Below, piece after piece: positions 1-6,178 of a stretch of 53,338 bases of DNA (position 1 is the first letter of the stretch; each line of letters opens with the position of its first letter). The position numbers and the translations under genes were made by a program. This DNA is from a virus. The notes under the pieces are model-generated. The model ran no database searches. It was not told the origin of the DNA and saw nothing but the letters and a program-made list of their open reading frames with translations. The stretch lies in the IMG/VR virus record IMGVR_UViG_3300021962_000147, positions 1-53,338 of that record; one strand, 5' to 3'.

Positions 1-72
1 ACGATGTTGAGCATCAGATTGTTTAATTCCAAGAAACTCTGCGATATGCGCAGACTGTATATCTAAATTCAT
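1..72 (-). CDS. N-terminus of an unidentified protein, cut by window edge
   Basis: Only the first 24 codons are visible (MNLDIQSAHIAEFLG...). The ATG at 72-70 overlaps the TGA of the upstream reductase gene as ATGA, the coupling used throughout this genome, and a GGAAGAAAG purine stretch lies upstream as a possible ribosome site. The fragment is too short to identify. The segment SAHIAEFLGI is compatible with a helix-turn-helix start, but that is a guess. Confidence 0.6.
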   Translation of the reverse strand, partial: MNLDIQSAHIAEFLGIKQSDAQHR

Positions 73-944
73 GATTTTACTTTCTTCCATTCTAAATATG
101 ATTTTTTAAGTCCATCTACATATTCTGTTATATAAATGCACTGTCCTTCTTGCCAGGACGTATCTGCTGGTCTTTTTACATGACTTGGGAAGTCTAGATA
201 AGAAGCTGATTCTACCATTATATCTTCCTCTATAAAGGATTGAACATCTTTAGCTATAGAAAATCTAGAACAAGTAATAGGATTTCCTAAATGAAATATT
301 CTTTCTTCATAGGAGTTAAAGTTAGTTGCTATATCCCACAATATATTTGCTACATCAAAAGCGAAGACTGGAGAAAAGTATCTATCACTTACTTGTTTTT
401 GATTAGGTGTTTCAAAAATCATTTCTAATGGATTTTTTCTACCAACATCTTGGAATAACCTAGTTCCTAGAACGAATGTTGATCTAACAACTTTAGTATT
501 CTTATATTTAAGAACTAAGTCTTCAGCTAAAGATTTCTGTCTTCCATAAAATGTTATTGGGTCTGGTATAGAGCAAGGATTGTATGGCGGATTATCTCCG
601 CTAAAAATTCCTTGAGTACTTACTTGAATTACTTGAGCATTATTTTTTTCTGCCCACTTACAAATATTTATAGGAAGAGTTACGTTTGAATCATAATATC
701 TATTTGGATCTAATTCAACTTTATCTACAGTATTTTCTCCAGCCAAATTAATAATAACATTTGGGTTAATCTTGTCCAAAAAGTGATGCACGTTCTGCTT
801 GTTAATATCAAAGTCAATCCAGATATTGGAATATTCTTTTGATCTTCTAGTATATATTGCACTTATATTTTTTGGCTGACTAATAATCATGTGCTGACCA
901 ATTATTCCGCCAGCACCAATAATCAAAACTTTTCTATTCTGCAT
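69..944 (-). CDS. RmlD-like short-chain dehydrogenase/reductase (sugar-nucleotide reductase)
   Basis: This 291-residue protein resembles dTDP-4-dehydrorhamnose reductase, an NAD(P)-dependent extended SDR that finishes deoxysugar nucleotide synthesis. The Rossmann glycine motif GAGGIIGQ is at residues 10-17, a Ser-Thr pair at 109-110 sits at the usual catalytic Ser/Thr position, and the YxxxK dyad is Tyr133-Lys137. Length fits the family. It overlaps its upstream neighbour and is coupled by ATGA to the next gene. With four glycosyltransferase-like genes at 18-23 kb it could help build a glycan on virions, DNA or the host surface. The fold is secure; the substrate is inferred. Confidence 0.8.
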   Translation of the reverse strand: MQNRKVLIIGAGGIIGQHMIISQPKNISAIYTRRSKEYSNIWIDFDINKQNVHHFLDKINPNVIINLAGENTVDKVELDPNRYYDSNVTLPINICKWAEKNNAQVIQVSTQGIFSGDNPPYNPCSIPDPITFYGRQKSLAEDLVLKYKNTKVVRSTFVLGTRLFQDVGRKNPLEMIFETPNQKQVSDRYFSPVFAFDVANILWDIATNFNSYEERIFHLGNPITCSRFSIAKDVQSFIEEDIMVESASYLDFPSHVKRPADTSWQEGQCIYITEYVDGLKKSYLEWKKVKS

Positions 945-1170
945 TGTCTTTTCGCCACTTCCACATATTTCTCCAGTGAACCCACTGCCATAAACACCAC
1001 ATGGCTAAAAAGCCTGGCTTATCAAATATAAAAGAATACATTACCCATGGCAACGAATGTAGAGCAATAATCATATGGCCGTACCATTTTTTATTACCAA
1101 CAAGATAGCTGCCACTAACTCCTATGAGCTCCATAAAAAACAGTAGCCATGTCCACATAGACTCGCTCAT
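934..1170 (-). CDS. small three-helix membrane protein, PnuC-like
   Basis: This 78-residue protein has three hydrophobic segments near residues 6-24, 30-47 and 53-70, is rich in tryptophan, and ends in a basic tail. The Trp-rich helices resemble part of PnuC-type nicotinamide riboside transporters, but it is much shorter than a full PnuC, so transport is only a possibility. A strong ribosome site (GAGGAAG, about 7 nt spacing) precedes the ATG. Its start overlaps the TGA of the AdoMet decarboxylase-like gene (ATGA) and its end overlaps the reductase gene. Confidence 0.55.
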   Translation of the reverse strand: MSESMWTWLLFFMELIGVSGSYLVGNKKWYGHMIIALHSLPWVMYSFIFDKPGFLAMWCLWQWVHWRNMWKWRKDNAE

Positions 1171-1568
1171 AATGTTCTTCCTCTTTCTAGAACCTTAAGT
1201 TCGTGCTCCCTATCATAGAGTACAAACTCATATGAGTAAAAGTCAAAAAAAGAGTCCATATCTTTCATTGCCTTCTCAACATCAAGAGAACCGCAAGTAT
1301 ACAAGTCAAATTGAAGCAGTGCGGGATCTTCTTCGTCCCAAACATGAAAAGCTATATGAGATGTTTCTATCATCACAACTGCAGTTATGCCTTTATTTCC
1401 AGGCTCATTTACGTAAGAAGAAAATGGACCCTGAAGTATCTTCATACCTAGCGAATAAACAAAAGACTCTAGCCAGTGTATAACATTTATTGTAACTCTA
1501 GGTGGATTATTAATTTTAGCTCGTATCATTAAATGTTTATGAAACGGCTTTTTGCAATCCGATTGCAT
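1167..1568 (-). CDS. speD: S-adenosylmethionine decarboxylase-like pyruvoyl enzyme
   Basis: The 133-residue protein matches prokaryotic AdoMet decarboxylase, which makes the aminopropyl donor for spermidine and self-cleaves to form a pyruvoyl group from a serine. The core ETSHIAFHVW spans residues 68-77, followed by the catalytic-type TCG with Cys92. Ser70 (future pyruvoyl), His71, His75 and Cys92 are kept. In canonical SpeD the residue before the serine is Glu (ESH); here it is Thr69, with Glu one place earlier. It therefore may process differently or act on another substrate; pyruvoyl decarboxylases that changed substrate are known in this family. It has its own extended -10 promoter and an AAAGAGGT ribosome site. 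Confidence 0.85.
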   Translation of the reverse strand: MQSDCKKPFHKHLMIRAKINNPPRVTINVIHWLESFVYSLGMKILQGPFSSYVNEPGNKGITAVVMIETSHIAFHVWDEEDPALLQFDLYTCGSLDVEKAMKDMDSFFDFYSYEFVLYDREHELKVLERGRTL

Positions 1569-1595
1569 CCTGACCTCTTTCTATTCGGTCAGAAT

Positions 1596-1604
1596 ATTAT
1601 ATCA
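1596..1604 (-). promoter_or_regulatory. extended -10 promoter of the speD-like gene
   Basis: The minus strand reads TGATATAAT at 1604-1596, a perfect extended -10 (TGnTATAAT), about 30 bp before the ATG at 1568 with a ribosome site between. No good -35 lies at 17 bp, as is usual for extended -10 promoters. The same nonamer recurs at 5349-5341, 28325-28317 and, on the plus strand, 8252-8260. Confidence 0.65.
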
Positions 1605-1621
1605 TTTCTGATTAAACAAAT

Positions 1622-1687
1622 CTATTTTTTAAGCAGAAGAGATACGTACATCAAGCTAATTGTTATACAGAAAATTATTGTAAACAT
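1622..1687 (-). CDS. possible 21-residue single-helix peptide
   Basis: A 21-codon ORF (MFTIIFCITISLMYVSLLLKK) lies in the 120-bp gap between two genes. It would form one hydrophobic helix with a Lys-Lys end. A weak GGAT precedes the ATG at about 8 nt, overlapping the end of the upstream gene. It could equally be chance in AT-rich DNA; only its position between coupled genes supports it. Confidence 0.22.
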   Translation of the reverse strand: MFTIIFCITISLMYVSLLLKK

Positions 1688-1690
1688 AAA

Positions 1691-1912
1691 TTAATCCATA
1701 TTAATAATTTTTGTAATTAAAAAACAAAGACGCATCAAATCACTGTTCGCGATACTGAACACATGATCTGATCCGTCTCTTGTTTTAATATTTATTGTAT
1801 GAGCATTTATCAAGTCGCCTTCAGTATTAATCATAGCTATTTCTTTTGTTATATGAACTTGATTAATCATTGGCATGAATCCACTAAAGGATTCTTCTGT
1901 TTTATCAAACAT
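1691..1912 (-). CDS. hypothetical 73-residue protein
   Basis: No family is recognised. The protein has no membrane segment or cysteine cluster, and its sequence suggests a small beta-rich domain (alternating polar and hydrophobic residues around 18-58) with a hydrophobic C-terminal helix. The start overlaps the TAA of the DUF5872-like gene as TAATG, so translation is probably coupled. It is the last gene of the small-protein run before a 120-bp gap carrying the speD promoter. Confidence 0.6.
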   Translation of the reverse strand: MFDKTEESFSGFMPMINQVHITKEIAMINTEGDLINAHTINIKTRDGSDHVFSIANSDLMRLCFLITKIINMD

Positions 1913-2190
1913 TACTTTTTCTTTTTACTAAAAGTAGCTACATTCTTTGGAGCTTGACCCTTTACTCCTTTTGTTGGAGTACCAGATCTTCTTTTTCTTT
2001 GTACTGCATTTTTTCTCTGTGATGCCGACATGGCTTTAGCTTTTGCCACTGGCACACATTTTGCATAGCCTGATCCTCCAGCTCCAGATGTGCCACATGG
2101 TTGAAACTTACCCTTTTTCTTGGGAGCCCCTATATTAACCCATCTTTGGTTAAACCACTTGGTAAGTCCGACACCCTTTGGACCAGGCAT
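1912..2190 (-). CDS. DUF5872-like small basic protein
   Basis: The 92-residue protein (MPGPKGVGLTKW...) has the pattern of phage and environmental DUF5872 proteins: an NQRWVNIGAPKKKGKFQPCG segment, a second Cys in YAKCVPVAKAKAM, then a Lys/Arg tail ending in KKKK. Function is unknown; the high charge suggests nucleic acid binding. A longer frame extends to 2301, but that part overlaps the upstream gene; the ATG at 2190 sits 4 nt after that gene's stop behind AAGAAG, so I chose it. Confidence 0.7.
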   Translation of the reverse strand: MPGPKGVGLTKWFNQRWVNIGAPKKKGKFQPCGTSGAGGSGYAKCVPVAKAKAMSASQRKNAVQRKRRSGTPTKGVKGQAPKNVATFSKKKK

Positions 2191-2194
2191 AGCT

Positions 2195-2371
2195 TTACTT
2201 CTTCTTAGCTTTTTTGGTAGAAACAGTTTTCCATGTTCCACCCATTGACTTATATTTTTTTGCAGCCCACGCATTAGCGTAGGCTGAAGGGTATACATCA
2301 AACTTTGCTTTAGCCTGAGACTTTGCAGCAGACCAGAGAGATGGTTTTGTTGGTTTATTTTGCTTTGCCAT
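2195..2371 (-). CDS. small basic phage protein with FDVYPSAYANAWAAK motif
   Basis: The 58-residue protein contains FDVYPSAYANAWAAKKYK, a signature seen in many environmental phage small proteins of unknown role, followed by a lysine-rich tail. The start at 2371 (MAKQNKPTK) is preferred because the longer frame to 2410 reads through the upstream 43-residue ORF and the family begins near this Met. It is one of seven consecutive Lys-rich proteins, possibly DNA- or virion-associated. Confidence 0.65.
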   Translation of the reverse strand: MAKQNKPTKPSLWSAAKSQAKAKFDVYPSAYANAWAAKKYKSMGGTWKTVSTKKAKKK

Positions 2372-2486
2372 TATTTTTTTTCTTTTTTGGAGCTGATTTT
2401 TTCCCATCAATCATTGGAGTCATTGCACCTTTGATATCTTTGAGATAATTATTATTACTTTTTTTATTTTTCATTCCATATGCCAT
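2355..2486 (-). CDS. small Lys/Asn-rich protein starting MAYGMK
   Basis: A 43-residue ORF (MAYGMKNKKSNNN...) begins 2 nt after the stop of the upstream gene and overlaps the next one by 17 nt. Its N-terminus MAYGMK is shared with the product of 2701-2871, suggesting paralogy by duplication in the cassette. No domain is recognised. The shared N-terminus and correct spacing support it as real. Confidence 0.5.
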   Translation of the reverse strand: MAYGMKNKKSNNNYLKDIKGAMTPMIDGKKSAPKKKKNNGKAK

Positions 2487-2488
2487 TT

Positions 2489-2698
2489 TTATTTTTTCTT
2501 TCTTTTAGCAGAGATCTTTCTAAGGGTCTTAGCTAAATTAGCCTGACGTACAGTAGTCTTACTATATTTGCCCGGATTCTTTGTTACAGCAGCTGCCATG
2601 CCAGCAACAGACTTACCAGCCTTCTTTGCTTTAGCAGTGAAGGCTCCGGGTCTTTTAATTGCACCCTGAATCCAGTTCTTATCTTTTTTTGAAGCCAT
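2489..2698 (-). CDS. small basic phage protein (NWIQGAIKRPGAF family)
   Basis: The 69-residue protein begins with KDKNWIQGAIKRPGAFTAKA and ends in RKKK. This KxWIQxAIKxPGAF pattern recurs in small proteins of environmental phages; the function is not known to me. It is about one quarter lysine, with a Gly/Ala-rich middle. The gap to the upstream gene is 2 nt. It fits the idea of a packaged or DNA-condensing protein, which the sequence cannot prove. Confidence 0.7.
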   Translation of the reverse strand: MASKKDKNWIQGAIKRPGAFTAKAKKAGKSVAGMAAAVTKNPGKYSKTTVRQANLAKTLRKISAKRKKK

Positions 2699-2700
2699 TA

Positions 2701-2871
2701 TTACTTGTTCTTCTTTTTATTCATAATAGCTTTTTGAATAAAAGGAGGAAGTTTTTTCTGCGCTGCTGTCATACCAGTGCTTTTCTTCATTGCGCCCTTT
2801 TTAGCTGCACCCTTCTTCATAGCACCATTCTTTGCTGCCATTCCTTTTTCTTTTTTCATTCCGTAAGCCAT
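2701..2871 (-). CDS. small Lys/Gly/Met repeat protein starting MAYGMK
   Basis: The 56-residue ORF has an internal repeat: GAMKKGAAKKGAMKK with related units around residues 11-34, then LPPFIQKAIMNKKKNK. The strong ribosome site AAAGGAG lies 7 nt before the ATG at 2871. The MAYGMK start is shared with the ORF at 2355-2486. It has no recognised domain; the low-complexity, highly charged composition suggests nucleic acid binding. Confidence 0.65.
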   Translation of the reverse strand: MAYGMKKEKGMAAKNGAMKKGAAKKGAMKKSTGMTAAQKKLPPFIQKAIMNKKKNK

Positions 2872-2885
2872 TTTATTCTCCTTTT

Positions 2886-3134
2886 TTAGTTTTTTCTTTT
2901 GCTATTTTTTTTCATGTGCCAATCAATATGGCCATCGAGTTTGTCATCAACCTTATCAACCTGCTCATCGACATGGTCAATCTTATGATGTAAGTTAATT
3001 ATATCATCCTTAACTGTTACCAGCATGCTAGCAACAACATTGTGATCAGCTTTGTTTTCAGCTCTACCCTTTTGGACAAGAGCTGCTAGTACTCCACCAA
3101 CAGCAGCTATAACGGCGACGACAACAGCTTCCAT
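2886..3134 (-). CDS. DUF2746-like membrane-anchored coiled-coil protein
   Basis: The 82-residue protein starts with a hydrophobic helix (residues 2-21), then a basic turn (QKGRAENKADH), a coiled coil, and ends near the motif KLDGHIDWHMKK. This layout matches actinophage DUF2746 and similar small proteins encoded near lysis or tail genes. The ATG at 3134 follows AAGGATCTTGAT; a longer frame to 3311 lies inside the next gene and is rejected. A role as holin accessory or virion membrane protein is possible but unproven. Confidence 0.65.
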   Translation of the reverse strand: MEAVVVAVIAAVGGVLAALVQKGRAENKADHNVVASMLVTVKDDIINLHHKIDHVDEQVDKVDDKLDGHIDWHMKKNSKRKN

Positions 3135-3135
3135 A

Positions 3136-3448
3136 TCAAGATCCTTTAATCCATTTCTTTGATGGGGACTTTGTTTTGCTTGGGCTCCACTTAACTTTAT
3201 TAGCCCAATATGCAGCCGACATCTTACCTTTAGCAATATTCTTAGAGTGACGGGAAGCAAAAGCTTTTCTTTGACCAACGGTTTGATTTGTTTTAACACC
3301 CTGCTGACCAAAACGAATAGTTTTTACTTTACTACCAACCTTGGCTACAACTATGTGCGATTTACTTGGATGACTTGGAGTCCTTTTGGGCTTGTTGTAG
3401 CCGGAAACTCCGTGCATTTGTTAGCCTAGAATCTTTTTTTGCAGCCAT
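3136..3448 (-). CDS. phage small basic protein (KTIRFGQQGV family), with +1 frameshift at CGG
   Basis: Read literally from the ATG at 3448 (TAATG overlap with the previous stop), the frame runs MAAKKDSRLTNA and then ends after 16 wrong codons. Skipping the C of CGG at 3412-3410 restores GVSGYNKPKRTPSHPSKSHI, the expected continuation of a widespread phage family with KTIRFGQQGV and NIAKGKMSAAYWANKVKW motifs. The corrected product is 103 residues. A downstream ATG at 3417 could start a shorter protein without the shift, but it lacks a clear ribosome site. Function is unknown; the protein is very basic. Confidence 0.7.
3410..3412 (-). other. putative +1 frameshift site 1 (GCA CGG AGT)
   Basis: In-frame codon 13 of the basic-protein gene. 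The +1 frame continues with GGA. A TAA in the +1 frame lies three codons upstream, so the shift must happen close to here. Confidence 0.7.
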
Positions 3449-3570
3449 TACTTTTTCCTTTTAGAACGTTTCTTGCTTTTTGGTTTTAAATCTTTTAACT
3501 CAATGCCGTACATAAAGTTATTCTGACCCATTCTTGGGCCACTTATGTATATGTTTTTTTTAAAAGTCAT
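3448..3570 (-). CDS. small Lys-rich protein, 40 residues
   Basis: The ORF MTFKKNIYISGPRMGQNNF... starts in an ATGA overlap with the DUF6496 gene stop and ends in a TAATG overlap with the next gene, so both ends fit the local coupling. It ends in KPKSKKRSKRKK. No domain is recognised. An internal Met at residue 14 (MGQNNF) could be an alternative start. Confidence 0.55.
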   Translation of the reverse strand: MTFKKNIYISGPRMGQNNFMYGIELKDLKPKSKKRSKRKK

Positions 3571-3746
3571 TTGCTTCTTTTTTTCTTTAACTTAGAGGCA
3601 GAAGATATTGCGATAGCAATGGCTTGCTTTCTAGACTTAACAACTGGGCCTCCTTTTCCAGAATGGAGAGTGCCTCTACCATATTCTCCCATTACAGACT
3701 CAATCTTTTTTTGGTATGTTGTTGCTTTCTTCTTTTTTGCTGCCAT
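3567..3746 (-). CDS. DUF6496-like small basic protein
   Basis: The 59-residue protein has the DUF6496 signature: ESVMGEYGRGTLHSGKGG near residues 16-33, then SRKQAIAIAISSASK and a Lys/Arg tail. The family is common in phages and bacteria, function unknown. An AAAGGA ribosome site precedes the ATG by 9 nt. It is the first gene after the terminator at 3823-3853 and probably heads the basic-protein operon, although no convincing promoter is visible in the 76-bp gap. Confidence 0.75.
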   Translation of the reverse strand: MAAKKKKATTYQKKIESVMGEYGRGTLHSGKGGPVVKSRKQAIAIAISSASKLKKKRSK

Positions 3747-3822
3747 TGTTATTGTCCTTTGGCTTTGAATATCCCTTGGATACTTTTCTGAATTTTGCTA
3801 ATGACATAACTAGTATAGTAAC

Positions 3823-3853
3823 AAAAAATACCCCACCTTATACAGGTGGGGTA
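3823..3853 (-). terminator. rho-independent terminator
   Basis: A perfect 9-bp stem (TACCCCACC / GGTGGGGTA, loop of 7) is followed on the minus strand by TTTTTTG. It ends the transcript of the 93-residue coiled-coil gene and isolates it from the basic-protein cassette. Confidence 0.85.
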
Positions 3854-3868
3854 AATAATTTTTGTTTA

Positions 3869-4150
3869 TTATTGAGTTTTTTTAGGTCTACCCTTAGGCT
3901 TTGGGGCTGGTTTATCACCAGCTGGAGCTTTCTTGGTAGTTGCTTTCTTTACTTCTTTTTCAACTTTTTTGACTTCTTCTTTAAGAGTCTTTTCAACATT
4001 CTTGACAGAAGAATCAACAGCTTCAGCAATTTTTTCCATTGTATCCAAATGGCCTTCAACCACTTTTTCTGCAACAACGGAAACTACGTTGGCTTCAGCG
4101 GCTTTCTTCTTAAACATTTTCTTTAATTTAACTACAAGTGACTTAAACAT
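3869..4150 (-). CDS. Lys-rich coiled-coil protein with AT-hook-like tail
   Basis: The 93-residue protein has a basic N-terminus (KLKKMFKKKAAE), a long charged helix around residues 20-70 with coiled-coil spacing, and a Pro/Lys tail containing PKGRPKK, close to the AT-hook GRP core. It resembles histone H1-like nucleoid proteins in composition, so DNA binding is likely but inferred. It stands as a single-gene unit: a 63-bp AT-rich gap with an AGAGGT ribosome site upstream and a strong terminator downstream, suggesting independent and perhaps high expression. Confidence 0.65.
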   Translation of the reverse strand: MFKSLVVKLKKMFKKKAAEANVVSVVAEKVVEGHLDTMEKIAEAVDSSVKNVEKTLKEEVKKVEKEVKKATTKKAPAGDKPAPKPKGRPKKTQ

Positions 4151-4213
4151 TTTTACCTCTATTTTTATTTTTAATAGTTTTTATTGTATAATAATAGTAA
4201 TATATATTATTAG

Positions 4214-4537
4214 CTATTTACCCTGCTGAGACTCTTTGATGAGAAGGTATCTATCTCCAGTCTCTTTAGAAACTAGAGAAAATCCATAGGCAGCTGCTTC
4301 CTCAATGGCATTTCTTAAATCTTCTTTATTCTCTAAAGAAACATCACCAAGGGGGAGAGTAATCCCTGCATATACGTCAATATTTTCAAAGTTTCCTATG
4401 TTTATTTTTCTATTTACTCCACAAATAAAAACTGGATTTGTAGAGATAGATATTTCTTGTGCCATTAAATTAACCACCTGATCTATTTGGGAGTCTGTTG
4501 TTGATTGCTCTTGTGCTGTTTTTGTTATCTTAGGCAT
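4214..4537 (-). CDS. hypothetical 107-residue protein
   Basis: No family is recognised. The N-terminal 20 residues are polar and probably flexible; the rest looks like a small alpha/beta domain (NPVFICGVNRKINIGNFENI, then DVYAGITLPLGDVS and an acidic helix EDLRNAIEEAAAYGFSLV). It overlaps the dNMP kinase gene end by 8 nt, so the two are probably co-translated. It has no membrane segment or metal-binding pattern. Confidence 0.6.
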   Translation of the reverse strand: MPKITKTAQEQSTTDSQIDQVVNLMAQEISISTNPVFICGVNRKINIGNFENIDVYAGITLPLGDVSLENKEDLRNAIEEAAAYGFSLVSKETGDRYLLIKESQQGK

Positions 4538-5312
4538 TTTGCTCCTGCAAAAGTCCGATCTGCTTTAGAGTCTCTAGAGTCTGATCTTCTAGGGACATAT
4601 TATCGGTATTGATTATAACAGATGCCATACTCATAACCTGCATAATTTCTTGTTCCGATTTATGAGACAACTGTTCATCTGACATTAATCGGCCATCTCT
4701 CTTATATATTCTGTCCTGAAGAGTTTCCTTTGAAGCATCAAAGCAGACAACAAATCCATTTGGCTGCTTTAGGATTGCTTCCGCCTCATTAGCAAATCTT
4801 ACATCAGAAATGATGACAGCAAATGGGTCCTCTACTGAGTCTTCTTCTAGAGATTTATAATAAGACCTATAAAGCTTTGAGGCTTTCATAATACCCCACA
4901 TAGCAAAGCAATCCTCACGTCCGTCTCTACATATGTCTCCAGCCTTTTGTAGGAAAGATCTAGGCTTTATGCCTTCTGGCTCTATTGGCAGCTGGTGTAG
5001 GGCATTTACTTTACCGATAAACTCTTCGTAGGGTGGAATAATTCCCAAAGAAGATCCGCCATATATATCAAACAATACCTCATGTATTGCGTATAGCTGT
5101 CTATTATCTTCGTTAAAACCTTTGATTGATCGCCTAATTGAGGCGAGTTCATATAATGGTAGGGCAAAGAATATATGGTCCCAATATGTTCCAAATTTTT
5201 TTTCTGCGAATGAACCTTTTGGAACTATCTGTTCTGCGACTGATGTCTTTCCGCTTCCAGCTTTTCCAGCTAAACCTATAATAATCGGTTGACTAGTTTT
5301 AAATTTTTTCAT
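4530..5312 (-). CDS. deoxynucleoside monophosphate kinase
   Basis: The 260-residue P-loop kinase has a Walker A GLAGKAGSGKTS at residues 13-24 and an ISDVRFANEAEAI segment typical of phage dNMP kinases, which phosphorylate dNMPs for DNA synthesis. I chose the ATG at 5312 (MKKFKTSQ) because AAGGATG precedes it and the alternative ATG at 5342 lies inside the -10 box TATAATG of an extended -10 promoter. It complements ThyX, dCMP deaminase and the ribonucleotide reductase elsewhere in the window. Confidence 0.85.
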   Translation of the reverse strand: MKKFKTSQPIIIGLAGKAGSGKTSVAEQIVPKGSFAEKKFGTYWDHIFFALPLYELASIRRSIKGFNEDNRQLYAIHEVLFDIYGGSSLGIIPPYEEFIGKVNALHQLPIEPEGIKPRSFLQKAGDICRDGREDCFAMWGIMKASKLYRSYYKSLEEDSVEDPFAVIISDVRFANEAEAILKQPNGFVVCFDASKETLQDRIYKRDGRLMSDEQLSHKSEQEIMQVMSMASVIINTDNMSLEDQTLETLKQIGLLQEQNA

Positions 5313-5340
5313 TAGATTACATCCTTGCTTCGGTGAATTC

Positions 5341-5349
5341 ATTATATCA
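5341..5349 (-). promoter_or_regulatory. extended -10 promoter before the dNMP kinase
   Basis: The minus strand reads TGATATAAT at 5349-5341, identical to the speD promoter element. Transcription would begin near 5333, leaving about 20 nt with an AAGGA ribosome site before the ATG at 5312. This also argues against the ATG at 5342 as start. Confidence 0.6.
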
Positions 5350-5373
5350 CCGTTGCAAGATAAAAACTACATA

Positions 5374-5802
5374 TCAGACTATATATTTTTTTCTTAATTC
5401 TAACTCATCCAAAAATGTATTGGCTAATGCATCCGCTTCCCAAACAAAAGATCTGGGAACTTGTAAAACCCTAAAATTATACTCTGATCTAATATCTTCT
5501 ACAGTCATTAGAAGTGGCATAAGAGAACTATTTTTACACTTCCACCTACCACTAATCTGGTTGGCAACAACAGCAGAATCAGTATATATTATTGGGTCTA
5601 CTAAATCTGACATCGAGCATATTAGGAGACCAGCTATAACAGCTTCATATTCAGCTTCATTATTAGTTCTTGGGCCCAATCCTCTTGCGAACTGAGCTAC
5701 CTTTTTTCTATTTTTGTAAACTATGGCAGCACAAGATGCTTCGCCAAATCTTTTTTGACCTTGACCCCTAGAAGCGCCATCGCAAAATACTTCAATATTC
5801 AT
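5374..5802 (-). CDS. rnhA: ribonuclease HI
   Basis: The 142-residue enzyme is a complete RNase H fold that cuts RNA in RNA-DNA hybrids, probably removing primers. The four metal-binding acids are visible: Asp8 in FCDGASRG, Glu49 in NNEAEY, Asp75 in YTDSAVV and Asp124 in WEADALAN. The length and the NNEAEYEAVIAGL helix match bacterial and phage RnhA. It lies 25 bp upstream of the kinase promoter and downstream of several small genes. Confidence 0.9.
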   Translation of the reverse strand: MNIEVFCDGASRGQGQKRFGEASCAAIVYKNRKKVAQFARGLGPRTNNEAEYEAVIAGLLICSMSDLVDPIIYTDSAVVANQISGRWKCKNSSLMPLLMTVEDIRSEYNFRVLQVPRSFVWEADALANTFLDELELRKKYIV

Positions 5803-5816
5803 TTAATAAACCTACC

Positions 5817-5975
5817 TTAATGTGACACAACAAAATTATATATATCTAATAACATATTCTCTACTTCAGAATATGAAAACAAATCTCTTTCTAAATTAGA
5901 AATTTGGGTTAAAATATTTTCTATATATTGTTTTGCTGTTTCTATCTTTTCTGGTGGTTCATCCAATTTTAACAT
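5817..5975 (-). CDS. hypothetical 52-residue helical protein
   Basis: This small ORF (MLKLDEPPEKIETAKQYIEN...) overlaps the upstream gene by 17 nt and ends 14 nt before the RNase H start. Heptad-like spacing of Ile/Leu over residues 10-50 suggests one coiled-coil helix. No family is recognised and the ribosome site is weak; gene spacing and codon use support it. Confidence 0.5.
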   Translation of the reverse strand: MLKLDEPPEKIETAKQYIENILTQISNLERDLFSYSEVENMLLDIYNFVVSH

Positions 5976-6168
5976 TGTGTTTTATGCCATTTTCCTGCGC
6001 CATCTTATGCAAAGAATTCTCTTGTTTAGAAGAAGTAATTTGAATAGCGTAGCTTAATAAATACCTAAGTCCCTCCAACTCCACTTGCATTGGAAAGTCT
6101 AAAGACTTTCTTTTCTCAGAGTAAAATTCCTTAGGCTGTCCAACAGCTTTATAGTAACCGACAAACAT
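5959..6168 (-). CDS. hypothetical 69-residue protein
   Basis: The start at 6168 (MFVGYYKAVGQPKE...) is chosen because AAGGGAG lies 8 nt upstream; the longer frame to 6237 is inside the previous gene. The protein has a conserved-looking N-terminal half (FYSEKRKSLDFPMQVELEGLRYLLSYA) and a polar C-terminus. No known domain or metal site is visible. It sits between two small genes downstream of the sigma-like factor. Confidence 0.55.
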   Translation of the reverse strand: MFVGYYKAVGQPKEFYSEKRKSLDFPMQVELEGLRYLLSYAIQITSSKQENSLHKMAQENGIKHNVKIG

Positions 6169-6178
6169 TTCTGCTCCC

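Noticed and set aside
3700-3807. 35-codon minus-strand ORF MSLAKFRKVSKGYSK overlapping the DUF6496 gene start
   Set aside because: No ribosome site, large overlap with a better-supported gene, and no family resemblance.
3571-4229. Plus-strand ORFs over the basic-protein and coiled-coil genes
   Set aside because: They are Phe/Ser-rich complements of Lys-rich minus-strand genes, without ribosome sites or domains.
5313-5342. ATG at 5342 as start of the dNMP kinase
   Set aside because: It lies inside the TATAATG of the promoter; the ATG at 5312 has an AAGGA site.
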